Below are positions 32,411-43,795 of a DNA stretch of 64,000 nt, piece by piece. Within the stretch, counting starts at the first letter, position 1, and each line of letters starts with the position of its first letter. The translations under genes and the position numbers were made by a program. The notes under the pieces were generated by a model. The model searched no databases. It saw nothing but the letters and a program-made list of their open reading frames with translations, and was not told the origin of the DNA. The stretch spans positions 156,434,502 through 156,498,501 of the forward strand of contig NC_080541.1 of assembly GCF_028640845.1 (NCBI RefSeq), read 5' to 3'. Origin of the DNA: Ahaetulla prasina. Its lineage: Eukaryota > Chordata > Lepidosauria > Squamata > Colubridae.

Positions 32411-33718
32411 CCTGGATGCCCCTAACTAACAATATAACTTGTGTGGAATAGTTACCAACCAAAAGTCAATGTAGTAATTTTATGTATGTTGTGATGAGTT
32501 AAACATATATATGAAAAATTAGGAATGAGCTCCAATAACTAAGAAAGACCGGTATTCTAAGAACAGATAAACAAATCTTAGTCCATGCCTAAAACCTTTG
32601 TTTTCTTTCTTTGCTTTGGGGCTCCTATGTTTCCAAGTTGTGAAAATTTTTACATACATGTATATATATGAAATATTTTAATGCTGGCTGGCTAGTTTCA
32701 AATGACTAATTTATTACTGTTCATGTATGCATGTATTTTTAAATTTTCTAATCACGTTTCATTAAAGAAATCCTCAGGTTTTTTAAATGTATTATGTTTT
32801 TCTGCAACAGACTATAAAATAAAATAGATTTTACATGAGGGTAATAATAGCAATTTACTATGGCAATTTGCTGCCCTTTATATCCTCATTTAATCCAGAA
32901 TTCTTCATAGAGTGATAAATTCAAAGATTTTGCTGTATATTAAAAAAAATTACATCTTTAAATTATAATGATCTTTATAAAGTCATATTAACCAACCTGT
33001 ATGGGACTTCTTTTAAACCAATAATACCCAGAATCTTAGCTTTTACATAGCAAGAGAAATGTTCTTTGTCTCATTTCTCAGTCATCTTATTTTTGCTAAA
33101 TCTTTTGGTATTGATACAACCATGATTATATCATAGTATTGATATATAATGGGTAGGTTTTGTGTTTCTATCCAAAAAATATTGTTCATATTTCATGGAA
33201 CAGACAATGCACTAATTGCTCCTTTGAGTTTGTATTTCTAACGAGAAATAGGTTTTAGCCAACAACACACATTTTCTGGCAAACAATGTAAAAGTCTTTG
33301 TGGAAGTGCATCATTTCCTTAGTTTTCACAGTTTCAGTTATTTACTGACTTCTTCCCTAGTAACCTATGACTCATTTTAATAATTCAACACTTACAATTT
33401 CTATGAGAACAAATGATAATTCTTGAATGGAAGAAATCACGTCAACACTTAAGAATGAAATGTTCTATTCCATGCTTGCCCAATCTTGTTCATTCCAGAT
33501 AGCTTGATGATGATTCTCTTTATGATGGCCATACTTATTGGGAAAAAATGCAGGTTGTAGCCCCGTGGATCTAACAAGCACCAGATTGAAGGAGCATAAT
33601 TTTATTCCTTCATAGATTTTGACTATTAACTATCAGGAGTTTACATGAATTAGTCATGGAGATAATTCTGGCATTACTAAAACTACTCAAATCATATTTT
33701 TATTGCCAATTAACAGAA
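32411..33718. other. No feature recognised
   Basis: AT-rich intronic sequence without supported exons or named repeats. Confidence 0.4.
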
Positions 33719-33855
33719 TAACGGAGTTGGAAGGGACCTTGGATGTCTTCTACTCAACCCCTCTGCTCCAGCAGGGGGCCTTATACCATTTCAGACAAGT
33801 AGTTGTCCAATGTCTCTTTAATAACCTCCAGTGATGGAGAAAGCACATTCATGCA
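33719..33855 (-). mobile_element. CR1 LINE 3' end fragment
   Basis: Plus strand GGAGTTGGAAGGGACCTTGG, then CATTTCAGACAAGTAGTTGTCC and AACCTCCAGTGATGGAG: the CR1 3' UTR in reverse. Confidence 0.85.
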
Positions 33856-34762
33856 TACAGTATATTGTATCCCATTCCCATGAACATTCTTTTACTTTTA
33901 TGAAGATGGTTCTTACGCTGCGAATGCAAAATAGCCTTATTATTAATGTAAGTCTACATGATTAGATTTTGATGAGAATGCTGATGATTGTGGAAAAGTT
34001 GGGGAACAGTCAGTTTCAAGATTATCCCAGAATGTTGACCCAATGCAGATGATAACTACAAAAAAGCATCTCTAAGAGATTCTATCTTACTACCTTAATT
34101 GACTCAATATAACTGAAGTTGCAAATTTTCCAAGAATCTGCATTTATCATAAACTATGCTTATACTCTCTTATTTAAATCCATATTATTCTTAGTTCCTT
34201 AGGCCTGTGCACACTCCCATGGGCATACATAGGCCCTAAAATATATTGTCAAATAAACAGTATTTCCTGATCTTATGTTTTACTAATTGTAAACTAGGGT
34301 TAGGGAACTAGATACCCTCCAGATATTTTGGACTTCAACTGGTCAGCCCCAGGAAACATTTGGGGATGGCGGCGGGGAATGTGAGAGTTACAGTCCAAAA
34401 CATCTAAAAGTTGTCGTTCAAGTAACAAGTATGTGTGATTGCAATTCACTGAACACAAACATATCCATAAAAGATAAACATAAAGCTCCTTTTAAAATGG
34501 CAAATTCTGCTATAGTATTTGAGGGCAATTGCAGTGGGAGAACCAGTAGGAAAAAGCCGTTTATACATTTTGTCCAGAAGCAATTTCTTTTCCTCTATGC
34601 TTCTTAGTGCATACTGAGAGCAAAATCTCTTCAGTACTCTGCCTAGGAGCCTATGGATTATGAGAGTTTTCTACTCTTTCTTCACAACTGGAAATTGCTT
34701 TTTTTTCCTGTTTAAAAAAAGAGTGACTATGTAAATACCATGTAAATTTGTTCTGTCTAACA
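33856..34762. other. No clear feature
   Basis: Intronic sequence. Around 34295-34410, GGGTTAGGGAACTAGATACC and the closing TACAGTCCAAAACATCTAAA suggest a decayed MITE, but I cannot define its ends. Confidence 0.35.
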
Positions 34763-34960
34763 CAAGGGCCCCCAATCCCGGCCGGCGACCCAATACCGTG
34801 CTATGGCCTGTTCAAAACTGGGCCACAAAAGTGGCAGGTGAGTGTGCACACAGGTGCAGCTCCATTTGCGCAGCACGCATGCCCGTCTCTCACACAAACC
34901 ATCCCCACTCGGGGGGGGGGGGGCACTGGTCCACAAAGCTGGAAAGGTTGGAGACCACTG
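34763..34960. mobile_element. hAT-type MITE
   Basis: Starts CAAGGGCCCCCAATCCC and ends GGTTGGAGACCACTG. Flanks GTCTAACA (34755-34762) and GTGTAACA (34961-34968) match in 7 of 8 bases. Contains a G run at about 34910-34923. Confidence 0.8.
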
Positions 34961-34968
34961 GTGTAACA

Positions 34969-35708
34969 CATAGTTTGGAACTAAGTAACACAGTCCCAAA
35001 CAGAATTATACAAAAAAAGAAATAAGACCCATTTCTCAAGTATCATGATTAGATTTATTCATTCATTAGATTTATATCCTGCCTTTCAGTCAGCACCCCA
35101 AAATGTGTGTATTATGCTGCCACTTTTATTATTCCATAACAACTATCTGTGAAGTAGATTGTGCTGAGAGTGAGTGGCTAGCCCCAAATCATACTGTAAG
35201 TAGTCCATTTCTCATTTCTGTCTTAAAGACATATTCCAAACACCATGGATATTTAATTGCTTTTTTTTAACAAAATGCAACAACCTGTTATCTTCTGGGC
35301 ACTAACAGAAACTGAATTGTTCTATGACATCTGCTGTTCTGTGATTATCTTCAGCACAGGTGGTCCTCCCATGTGTTAGCTCTTTTTTTTTTACTGAAAA
35401 AAAAACACATATAAAGGTGTAGACACCAGAAAGATTTATAATGAGTAACCTAGAAGTCATTTAATTATAATGCAAAATATGACTTCGGGCCTTTTATCAC
35501 TTGATTTGCAGTTTGTACTGAACAATACATGAAATTTCCTTAATTTTGGTTTAACCTGATCCATAAACACATATCTTGTGACTGGTAAATTATGCCTTAT
35601 GGCTATCATTTATAATTCTAGACAACCATGGTTTATTCAATGAGCCATAATTAACCAAATCATGTATAAATCTATCCATTGTCTTTCAGCTTACTATGTG
35701 AAGTATTA
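34969..35708. other. Mostly unrecognised, possible old LINE/SINE piece
   Basis: At 35050-35200, TAGATTTATATCCTGCCTTT and GTGAGTGGCTAGCCCCAAAT resemble a common reptile LINE 3' region in reverse. No exon seen. Confidence 0.35.
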
Positions 35709-35870
35709 TTAGAATAGAATAGAATTCTTTATTGGCCAAGTGTGATTGGACACAAAAAAATTGATATTATAACAATACATAGAACTGTTAATTCTTAAAA
35801 TTCAACAGTTAAATATTCTCTTACTTGATAACATTCCTAGGGCAAAATCAATGTAGTGGAAGTGGAAGCA
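35709..35870 (-). mobile_element. 3' tail of an R4/Rex-like LINE
   Basis: AATAGAATAGAATTCTTTAT and TGGCCAAGTGTGATTGGACA match the tail of the fuller copy at 50117. Confidence 0.6.
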
Positions 35871-35994
35871 GCACATATAAAAGATCTTTCTTTGTTTTGC
35901 TCTAGATCATCTTGAAATTCTAAATTTTAGAGATGGGGTGCAACATTCCTAGCTTTTCTTTTTCTTTATCATACTATATAACAGGATAACAGTA

Positions 35995-36048
35995 ACACAG
36001 TTGGAAGGGACCTTGGAGGGTATCTAGTCCAAGCCCCTGCTCACACAG
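35995..36048 (-). mobile_element. CR1 3' end fragment
   Basis: ACAGTTGGAAGGGACCTTGG and TATCTAGTCCAAGCCCCTGC: the last about 50 bp of CR1 in reverse, joined directly to a SINE head. Confidence 0.75.
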
Positions 36049-36049
36049 T

Positions 36050-36128
36050 ACAATCCCTGTACTAGGGATTCGAACCACCGAACTGCCGATCTTTCTAATT
36101 GACAAGCTTAGCTACTGAGCCACCTAGT
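36050..36128 (-). mobile_element. tRNA-related head of a Sauria-type SINE
   Basis: ACTAGGGATTCGAACCACCG, AACTGCCGATCTTTC and TTAGCTACTGAGCCACC are the reversed tRNA-like part of the SINE at 29020. The SINE body is absent. Confidence 0.75.
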
Positions 36129-36129
36129 C

Positions 36130-37660
36130 AGGCTTCTTTTCTATGTTTCTTCTTTTTTCCTATAACTTTTTATTCTTTCTTACTATTCTTTTTTAAGTTT
36201 AGTTTGTATTATTAGCCTTTACTATTGCAATCAAAATCCTTAATAAAAATTATAGACTTAAAACAATCGAAAATATTAAAATCCAGTCTTTGCCTCATGC
36301 CAACTCGGTAGTAAGGTAGACACCTATAGAATCTACTTCAAGAGAGCATTACATATACCAGGTACTGCTACCAAGAAGTTCCTCTTTATTTATTTCACTG
36401 AACTGTGTTTATCTCCCCATACCTGGAACTTCTGCTTTTCTGTGCAGCTTTTAATCTTTCCTTTGAAATCAGAGAAATCTAGAAAGATTGTTTAGTGGGA
36501 AGTATATGATTACTGGTGATAATCCTGCTGATGAAGATTCACGGAGCCCCATCTTTCTCATAATTATAAATTAATGGATTGTAACATCAAATAATACAAA
36601 AGTGATTGGCCAACAACTTTGCAATGTAAAGAAATCTAGCACAAAGAAGTCTGGTATGTCAACCAATCCTGGTCTATCTTACCGTCCACATTATTATAAA
36701 CCCTTGGAAAAATTTACTTTGTGGTTCCCATTCTTCAGGAACGTGCTTTCAAGAGATTCTTGAATCAGTTTTAATTTGGAAAAATTACCAGAGACCTCAA
36801 AATACGATAAGTGGTCAGCAACCAAAATTAATGGTCTACACTTGAAGTTAAGAACCATTTCTTGAATATTACAGTGCAGACTTAACATATGGATACTTCC
36901 ACCATCAGAGAACCATCAAAGAGTTGTGCAAAATATTTGCCAGCTGTCAACTCCTTAGTTGCACACGGTTGCCTGGAAACTAATCCTCTTGGCCCCATCT
37001 TTCTGACAGGCACTTTATTTCCTTCCAGATACACGTGACCTGCTGATATCTAGCTACACATCTTTTACTTTATTTGATATTCTCAGCAGAGAAATGCTTG
37101 GGCCGGTTTAGAGTTTGAAGACTGCATGGGTAATAAAAACATTATTCAGTGAAGCATAAAAGTTCTGCCACAGTCCCATATTTTCAGATATCAAAGGCAT
37201 ATTTTTAAGATGACTTTTTTGACCCTTAAAAAGCATTTTTTTCTCTCTCTTTTGGCTTAGCTGAATTGTGCAGAGGTCAATGCTGAGATTAGCTTCGACA
37301 TACCTAGAATGCTTTGTTAGAATTTATAATGGCTATTTCCAGTTTGTTATTTTCCAATTTCATAGTATTGTGCTTTCAATCAATCAGCATATACATCTTT
37401 TGCTGGTTCAAAGAAACAGACATATGAAAAGCAAAAGCGTCTGAGGGCAGGTGCCAACTTGTTCTCTAAATCTATGGATATTTGAGCAATTTTGGTGAGT
37501 CCATTTAAAAAATTATAACAGGCAATTCTACTCTCTAAAGTCTATATTAAATATATATTTAATATCTTAATTAAAGATATTTTAATATCTTTTAATAGCT
37601 CAGGAGGATCTTCAGCCAACATAACATATGTGCACATTTCAAACCCAAGAATACATTAAG
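36130..37660. other. No gene recognised
   Basis: Begins with a pyrimidine-rich stretch ending TTAATAAAAATTATAGAC, possibly another L1-type 3' end (36150-36260). The rest is unrecognised intron. Confidence 0.35.
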
Positions 37661-37670
37661 GCAGAAGCTC

Positions 37671-38260
37671 ATCCACCCCAAGGATAAAACACCCAGATAC
37701 AAACTGAGCAACGTGGCATATGCATTATAATGCAAGTGAGCCATGTGCAGATCTGTACATTGGGAAACAAAACAACCACATTATAAATGCATGGCACAAC
37801 ATAGGAGAACAAACCCATCAGGACAAGATTGAGCAGTCCAGCTGCATTTAAAAGACAAAAGCCATGCTTTTGAAGACAACAAAGTCCACATTTTGGACAG
37901 GGAAGACGTTTCACCCTTTGAAAGAAGGGTGAAAGAGGCCAGCTATGTCAAAATTGAACAGAGGGGGAGGGATACGACATCATATATCTCCAGTCCTTTC
38001 AGCACAGTCCTTTAAGCAATTCCAAGGAAGCTCCACACCCATTTGCACTACTCAGGTGACCCTGACGACACAGATAAACCTCCAAGTGGCCTCAATGACT
38101 GTCTAAAAGAATGTAAATGACTAGCTGTTTGCATGGAATATAAATCCTTCAATTCCCCACAATTCCCCAATTCCCCACCATCCAGTCAGAGCTGAAAAAG
38201 ATTCTTCAATGAGAAGTAAAACATCTTCAAAGGAAACCAAGAAAGTCCATTTCCCTCTTG
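37671..38260 (+). pseudogene. Penelope-like element, GIY-YIG endonuclease remnant
   Basis: The forward frame gives HPKDKTPRYKLSNVAYA, then after stops ETKQPHYKCMAQHRRTN, then HLKDKSHAFEDNKVHILD, REDVSPFERRVKEASYVK and RGGGIRHHISP. These are the conserved blocks of the GIY-YIG endonuclease at the end of Penelope-like elements, which nicks target DNA. Stops and frame changes show it is dead. A terminal motif ATGAGAAGTAAAACATCTTC follows at about 38209, like the ends of other Penelope copies here. Confidence 0.75.
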
Positions 38261-38369
38261 AAAAAGCACCTTTGGGACATCCATGTTAACAAAAGTGAGA
38301 TCCCATTGTTTTCTGCTTTATAAGTTGCAGCTGTGTAAAAAGATGACAGTGCAATACAACTAGCTGAGT

Positions 38370-38719
38370 CAGTGGTGGGTTTCAAAATTTTTTGCTACCG
38401 GTTCTGTGGGTGTGGCTTGATGGGTGTGGCATGGCTTGGTGGGCATGGCTTGGTGGGCGTGGCAGGGGAAGAATACTGTAAAATCTCCATTCCCACCCCA
38501 CTCCAGGGGAAGGATACTGTAAAATCTCCATTCCTACCCCACTCCAGGGGAAGGTTACTGCAAAAATCCCCATTTCCTCCTGACCAGCTGCGAATTGGGT
38601 GGCAGAGAATAGATAGGGGCAGGACCAGTCAGAATTTTTACTACCGGTTCTCTGAACTACTCAAAATTTCCACTACCGGTTCTTCAGAACTGGTCAGAAC
38701 CTGCTGAAACCCACCTCTG
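38370..38719. mobile_element. hAT-type MITE, CTACCGGTTC family, perfect target duplication
   Basis: Starts CAGTGGTGGGTTTCAAAATT and ends GAAACCCACCTCTG. AGCTGAGT lies at 38362-38369 and 38720-38727. The interior repeats AAGG-TACTGTAAAATCTCCA and CTACCCCACTCCAGGGG two to three times in tandem. Confidence 0.93.
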
Positions 38720-38727
38720 AGCTGAGT

Positions 38728-40099
38728 ATTTTCTGGTTCATCTAATGCAATAACTGATTTGTAACTGACAAAATGGATCAAAACTCAACAATTTACTATG
38801 CTAAGAAGAAAAACACCACCATTAAAATCACTGAAAACTATGTCCACCTCCATGTTGCCATGCTGACAGCAATATAACAATGTTGCTCCTATAAAAGATC
38901 AATAGGTAAGCTCTCTCTCTCTCTCAGGATGTCCTTCTCAAAATGTGAAATTTAAGCTCATAAGAAGAGAGGAGAATACTATTATAAGGTCTTTGCTGAA
39001 TGAAGAGGGATTTGTTTGGGGTTTTTTTAAAATCCCAAAACAAACAATTTCTGTAATATTTACAGGCTACTTATGAAAAAATGCCCAATCCATCCTCTTA
39101 TCCTGAAGCTGTGGAAGAACTCAGCTAGGACGAAAAAGGAAATATTCTTAGCCCTGTTTTTTTTTTAAATAATGAAAATAAACTCTTCTTCTTGAAGATT
39201 TATTTCAATCTATGAAAAAATAAGAATCTATACTTTTCTCCCATGAATGGAAGACGAATTGAGAAAGAAGAAAGATTTAGTTAGATTATCAGAAAAGAAG
39301 TTTAAAATTTCAGAGTCCCGCATTCTCATTTAGACCATCAACTGCTCAGTTTCTGTGTAGCCATTTGTAAAACAAAACAAAACAAAACCTGGTTAATAAG
39401 GTGTGATTTATAATTCTGAGCTGCATCATAAGAAGGACTATTACAATAGCTTGCTTTTATTTTAAATCTATATAAAATGTATGCTTTGGATGGGGAGATT
39501 ATATTCTTTGAGGAAAAGTTAATCTTTACTATGTCTAAAAAGTATTGCCAAGAGGTAACATTATATATTTGCAATGAATTTCTTTCATGTTAGAGATAAG
39601 GAATATGTTTTTTTTTTCTTTGCAGTACAATGTGTTAATATGTTTGCAATCCTTGACTCTAAAAATGGTCATTTTTACTTACAGTATTATGATGCAACTG
39701 CATACAGTAAACCTAAAACACATTAAAGAAAAAGCAATATGCACCTTGAACCCTTTCAGACATTCCACGTGCTCTGAATTTCTTAAAATTAGCAACCCCT
39801 ATGCATTCCCTATGGGTTAAACAACTGAAGGAGGCAAGGTAAATGGAGTAGCAACAAGTGAGTGAAGCCAGAACAAAAATAGGATAAAAGCTCCATTCTT
39901 TTTCTGCCTCTTCTATATACTCTTAGTTTTGTCCCAATTGTGACGCTGCAAGAAATGACCGAACTTTTCCTGTCAAAGGACCCTTCTTATCTAATACACC
40001 AGAGGCTGTTGAACTACCTGTTATCAGACAGTAAGACTGAAACATACCCCTATTTCAAAAGATGTGCCCCAAATATATTTGCAGTCTTTCCACTGATAT
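38728..40099. other. No feature recognised
   Basis: Intronic sequence. CTCTCTCTCTCT near 38911 is a short simple repeat. A frame near 39165-39215 reads EEEFIFII but ends in a stop with no GT donor, so it does not fit the missing AK exon. Confidence 0.4.
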
Positions 40100-40490
40100 A
40101 TAGAAAATTCTCGATTTATGACCACAATTGAGCCCAAAATTTATGTTGCTAAGTGAGACATTTGTTAAGTGAGTTTTGCCCCATTTTACGACTTTCTTAC
40201 CACAGTTACTAAGTGAATCACTATCGTTTTAAATTAGTAACACGGTTGTTAAGTGAATCTGGATTCTACGTTGACTTTTCCGGTCAGAAGGTTGCAAAAA
40301 GTGATCACATGACCCAAAGACACTGCAATCGTCATAAAGATGAACCAGTTGCCAAGCATCCGATTGTAAATCACGTGACCCTGAGGATGCTTCAGTGGTC
40401 ATAAGTGTGAAAAAAGGTCATGAGTCATTTTTTTTCAGTGGTGTTATAACTTTCAATGGTCACTAAACGAACTGTTGAGAACTACCTACC
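40100..40490 (+). mobile_element. AGGTAGTCC-family inverted-repeat element
   Basis: Starts AATTCTCGATTTATGACCAC and ends ACTGTTGAGAACTACCTACC. Interior TTGAGCCCAAAATTTATGTT, GTTTTGCCCCATTTTACGAC and GATCACATGACCCAAAG. Confidence 0.8.
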
Positions 40491-40603
40491 AGTATATTTT
40501 CTAAATGAAGGGAAGGTCCAAGATATGTAACCAAAAAACAATAAATCCAGTGACGACAAAATTATGTCCTATTAATCTAGTTCTTTCTTTCATGAAGCTA
40601 AGG

Positions 40604-40690
40604 CATGAAGATATGTGGACTTTGACTGCCAGAATTCAATTCTGGGAATTGAAGTCCACATACCTTAAATTTCCCAAGACCGGGAAACAC
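40604..40690. mobile_element. Foldback hAT-type MITE remnant
   Basis: GATATGTGGACTTTGACTGCC and GGAATTGAAGTCCACATACC are inverted copies around CAGAATTCAATTCTG. Same family as 51611-51745, with eroded ends. Confidence 0.6.
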
Positions 40691-41009
40691 TGAGTTAGGA
40701 CACAGCTATAATAACCTTACATTCTCATTCTCTTATTGGTACAATGTTTGGGGACAAAATGATAGTCTAAGCTTTAGTTGCATGTTTCAACTTGACAAAC
40801 TCTTTCTTGTCCCTTGAATAAGCTACCACTGCTTTCTGCATACTATCTTTCTTCCCAGATAAGGCTACAAGGTTTTATTTCATCTTTCTGCTCACTGATT
40901 AAAACTTTGGAGCGTCATAGTTACTCTTCAGCTTTTTTGCTATATTCAGCTAGAATCAGCTGATATTCTTCCTCATCACTGAAGGAAGTTTTAAAGAGGA
41001 ATCTGTGGG

Positions 41010-41080
41010 GTCCTTGGTGCTCCCTAAGCTTAGTGTTTTGTTTTCTTGCAGACGTTTCATTACCAAACACCATCAGTGCT
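41010..41080. mobile_element. Penelope-like terminal fragment
   Basis: GGTCCTTGGTGCTCCCTAAG, TTTTGTTTTCTTGCAGACG and TTTCATTACCAAACACCATC match the termini of the element at 20431-21283. Nothing else of the element remains. Confidence 0.6.
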
Positions 41081-41820
41081 AAAAAAAAATAAGATTTGCT
41101 CTTATTTTTCTATACAAATGAGAAATCTACAGTGTGCAGTGTGTTCCATGTTTTCTTTCAACTAAATAAAGAAAAATTACAGGGTTTTGCATTCATTCAA
41201 AACCCATTTGACAAAGATGCGAATGGAACAAAAATACACTTGGTGAAATAGATTCATTTCAAACTACCCTCCTAGCTGCCCTTTCAGATTGTCTTCTAGC
41301 TGTGTGTTTGATCTTCAAAAAGCTAAGGGAGAATAGACCTAGTTTGTACTTGGGGAGGAAATCACTTTCAAATCTTAAGGAGACCATATGCAAAGCTTTA
41401 CTGATTATTTTTTGACTGCATAAGTGTGGATTTTATTTTGAAAATACACCATCAGATAAACATTGAATTGTTTCTTCTTCTGGGTACTGAAACATGTATG
41501 GATTTCTTTTCTAGAATGTACGGAAAACCTGCAACAGAAAAGAGCATAAAAAACACACACACAAAAAAAAGCATTGAAAAGCATAAGACATGCTCAGAAT
41601 AAGAAAAGAGATGGGATAACAAGACGGATTTTAAAATGTGACAGAAGTCCTTTGAACGCACATTTGTTATACTGGGTTTCAGAAAAGCTGTCTTATTATG
41701 GCATTCAGAAAGGAACAGAAATTCTCATAATAAACTCTACCCCTGCTTATCAATTCCCTCACTTATGCAGTAACCAAGGCATTTATAAATGCAAATAAAA
41801 AGATTTTTTTTCACCATTAC

Positions 41821-41897
41821 CTGATCTTCAAAGTTAAATTCATGATCAGGAATCTCTCCTGGGTCCAAAATGAGACTAAGGTCAACTTCACATGGAC
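41821..41897 (-). CDS. AK5: AK5-like exon: inter-domain linker
   Basis: A 77-nt exon with acceptor CTTATTTTTAG and donor GTAATGGT. It takes one base from the upstream exon (A plus GT gives Ser) and then encodes PCEVDLSLILDPGEIPDH and EFNFEDQ, ending in phase 0. In AK5 the two kinase domains are joined by a linker with the pattern SSDLDPSMILDTGEI-D, which this matches in spacing and core (S-ILD-GEI-D, -YEDQ or -FEDQ). This is the main reason to call the gene AK5-like and not AK1-like, since AK1 has no such linker. The next visible exon is out of phase with this one, so an exon is missing between them. Confidence 0.85.
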
Positions 41898-42584
41898 CTA
41901 AAAATAAGAAAGGGAATAGGCAGGTTTCATGATGATGCAATCTCAATGGGAAAGGTCTAAATGGATATTTTTACTATCAAATAAGAGAAGACTCCATTTT
42001 AAAGTAAGCAATGGTTTTGTTTTCATTCGTAATGGAAATTTCCTGACATAATTATGTAATCAGTTACTAAAATCTAAAATAAAAACATCTAAAAATAATT
42101 CTCATTGAACTCATAGAATTAACTCTGAAAAAAGACATGTTATTCAAGTTCTAGCTGTATAGAGAAGGCACTAAAGCTGAAAAAGTTGAAGGGAAAGAGA
42201 AGGGGAATAGAATCAGTTAAGTGGCATTGAGTACATAACTGGAAGACTTGAAGGACCAAATACGGGACAGATCATGATGAAGAAAGCTCATTTATGTGAT
42301 CGCTAAGAGTTAATACAGTCTTGATGGCACATAATCCCTCCATCAATCAGAATTGTGCTCTTAATACTGGAATATTACACATGTAAGTAAATCTCACTGA
42401 GTAAAATGCAAGTATCTTTTTTATATATCAACTTTCCCTTCATATGTAAAAAACAAAAACCTAGTAATGCAAAAAACTCTCACTAATAGGATATTGGAAA
42501 GAATCAAAACAGCAATTATACCAAAATACTGAATAATAAACATATTGTAATTTTTGGTTTTCAAATTTAAATTCAAATTTGTTT

Positions 42585-42778
42585 TAATGGGTTTTAATGG
42601 GTTTTAATGGGTTTTTAGTTCCAAATTTTAATTCTGGCCAATTTTAATAAGTTTTTTAATTGTATTTTTTAATCTGTATTTATAGTATTGTATTTTTATT
42701 TGGCTGTGAACCGCCCTGAGTCCTTCGGGAGAAGGGCGGTATACAAATGTAAATAATAAATAAATAAATAAAATAAAT
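42585..42778 (+). mobile_element. L2 LINE 3' end
   Basis: Three tandem TTTTAATGGG units, then TTCTGGCCAATTTTAATAAG, GGCTGTGAACCGCCCTGAGT, CCTTCGGGAGAAGGGCGGTA and an AAATAA tail. Same end as in the 26-kb copy. Severely 5'-truncated. Confidence 0.88.
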
Positions 42779-42893
42779 GTTCACTGTTTTAACATGGTGA
42801 TAACAAAATGGAATGGTTCTTTCCAGTATTATTATACTGCCTTGAGGTCTTCAGATTTAAAAGGAATTGCAACATCCATGAGCTGCAGAAATG

Positions 42894-42953
42894 TACACCT
42901 ATTTTTTAACCTATAACATAGATTTCTATGTTATAGGTTAAAAAATAGGTGTA
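42894..42953. repeat. Perfect 27-bp hairpin
   Basis: The left arm at 42894-42920 (TACACCTATTTTTTAACC then TATAACATA) and the right arm at 42927-42953 are exact reverse complements, with the 6-nt loop GATTTC. No mismatches or gaps seen. No flanking target duplication or related copy in the window. Confidence 0.95.
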
Positions 42954-43416
42954 AATTTTTTAGAAGTACCAGAATTTTTTTCCCATTTTTGCATATTTTT
43001 TTGAAACTAGAAAACTTTGAATTTGTATTTTTGTGTAAGGTTTTGTTTTTTCCTGTTTGCCAAGGGCCTGAACATTTCAGTGACTCATCTTTTGAATAGA
43101 GAGAAATAGTGTGTGGGGATAAAATAAATATATGGGTATTAGAATTCATACAGAAGAAACAAATTGCTACCTCTGATTCCTAGAAATTTGTTGGCTGCCA
43201 TAGCTACATGATGGGGAATTTAGTTACTTTGCAGCATAGCTCTTTTCTATAAGCTTAGATTTTTTTTTTTATGCTTCATTTCTTAACATAGTTGATATTA
43301 AAGCAAAGAAAGGGAACTGAATTTTAATTAGAGATTGAATTCTGTTCCCCACTTACCCTAAGAACTGGGTAATATTAAGACAAATTATTCAATACATCTA
43401 GTATTATGATCGATCA

Positions 43417-43440
43417 CTCACTCATTCATTCATTCATTCA
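43417..43440. repeat. (ATTC)n microsatellite
   Basis: About five CATT units after CTCACT. Confidence 0.85.
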
Positions 43441-43547
43441 ATGTATCTGCTGCCCATTTCATTCAAAGCAGCTTTGGCTTGCTTGTATTGTCATGTACAG
43501 AAAAAAAAACACCACACTGAATGCTTGCACTGAAATATCCATCTGAT

Positions 43548-43787
43548 CAGTGGTGGGTTGCTACCGGTTCTCCCCAGTTTGGGCGAGCCAGTAGCGGAGA
43601 TGGTGAGTGAACCAGTTCTCTCTGACCGTCAGTTGGGCCCTCCCGCCTCCCCCCCATGATATACCTACTTATATTCATTGCTGTGCCTCAGCTGTTCTGA
43701 AATTCAACGTGCTTGCGCAAAGCAAATCACACTCAAATCGCGTGCGCGAAGCGAACTGGTGGTAACACTGGTTGAAACCCACCACTG
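43548..43787. mobile_element. hAT-type MITE, CTACCGGTTC family
   Basis: Starts CAGTGGTGGGTTGCTACCGG and ends GGTTGAAACCCACCACTG. Flanks CATCTGAT and TATTTGAT match in 6 of 8 bases. Interior GCGCAAAGC and CGTGCGCGAAGCG. Confidence 0.78.
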
Positions 43788-43795
43788 TATTTGAT

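Larger units (their letters stand above)
7089..41820 (-). other. AK5: Large AK5-like intron region, one exon apparently missing
   Basis: This lies between the linker exon (ends phase 0) and the P-loop exon (starts needing one base). The phase mismatch means at least one exon of length 3n+1 should lie here, encoding the end of the linker and the first beta strand before the P-loop (about 94 nt in the AK5 layout I remember). I scanned by eye for a hydrophobic strand followed by a GT donor and found none convincing. The region is otherwise filled by the repeats listed separately. Confidence 0.6.
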
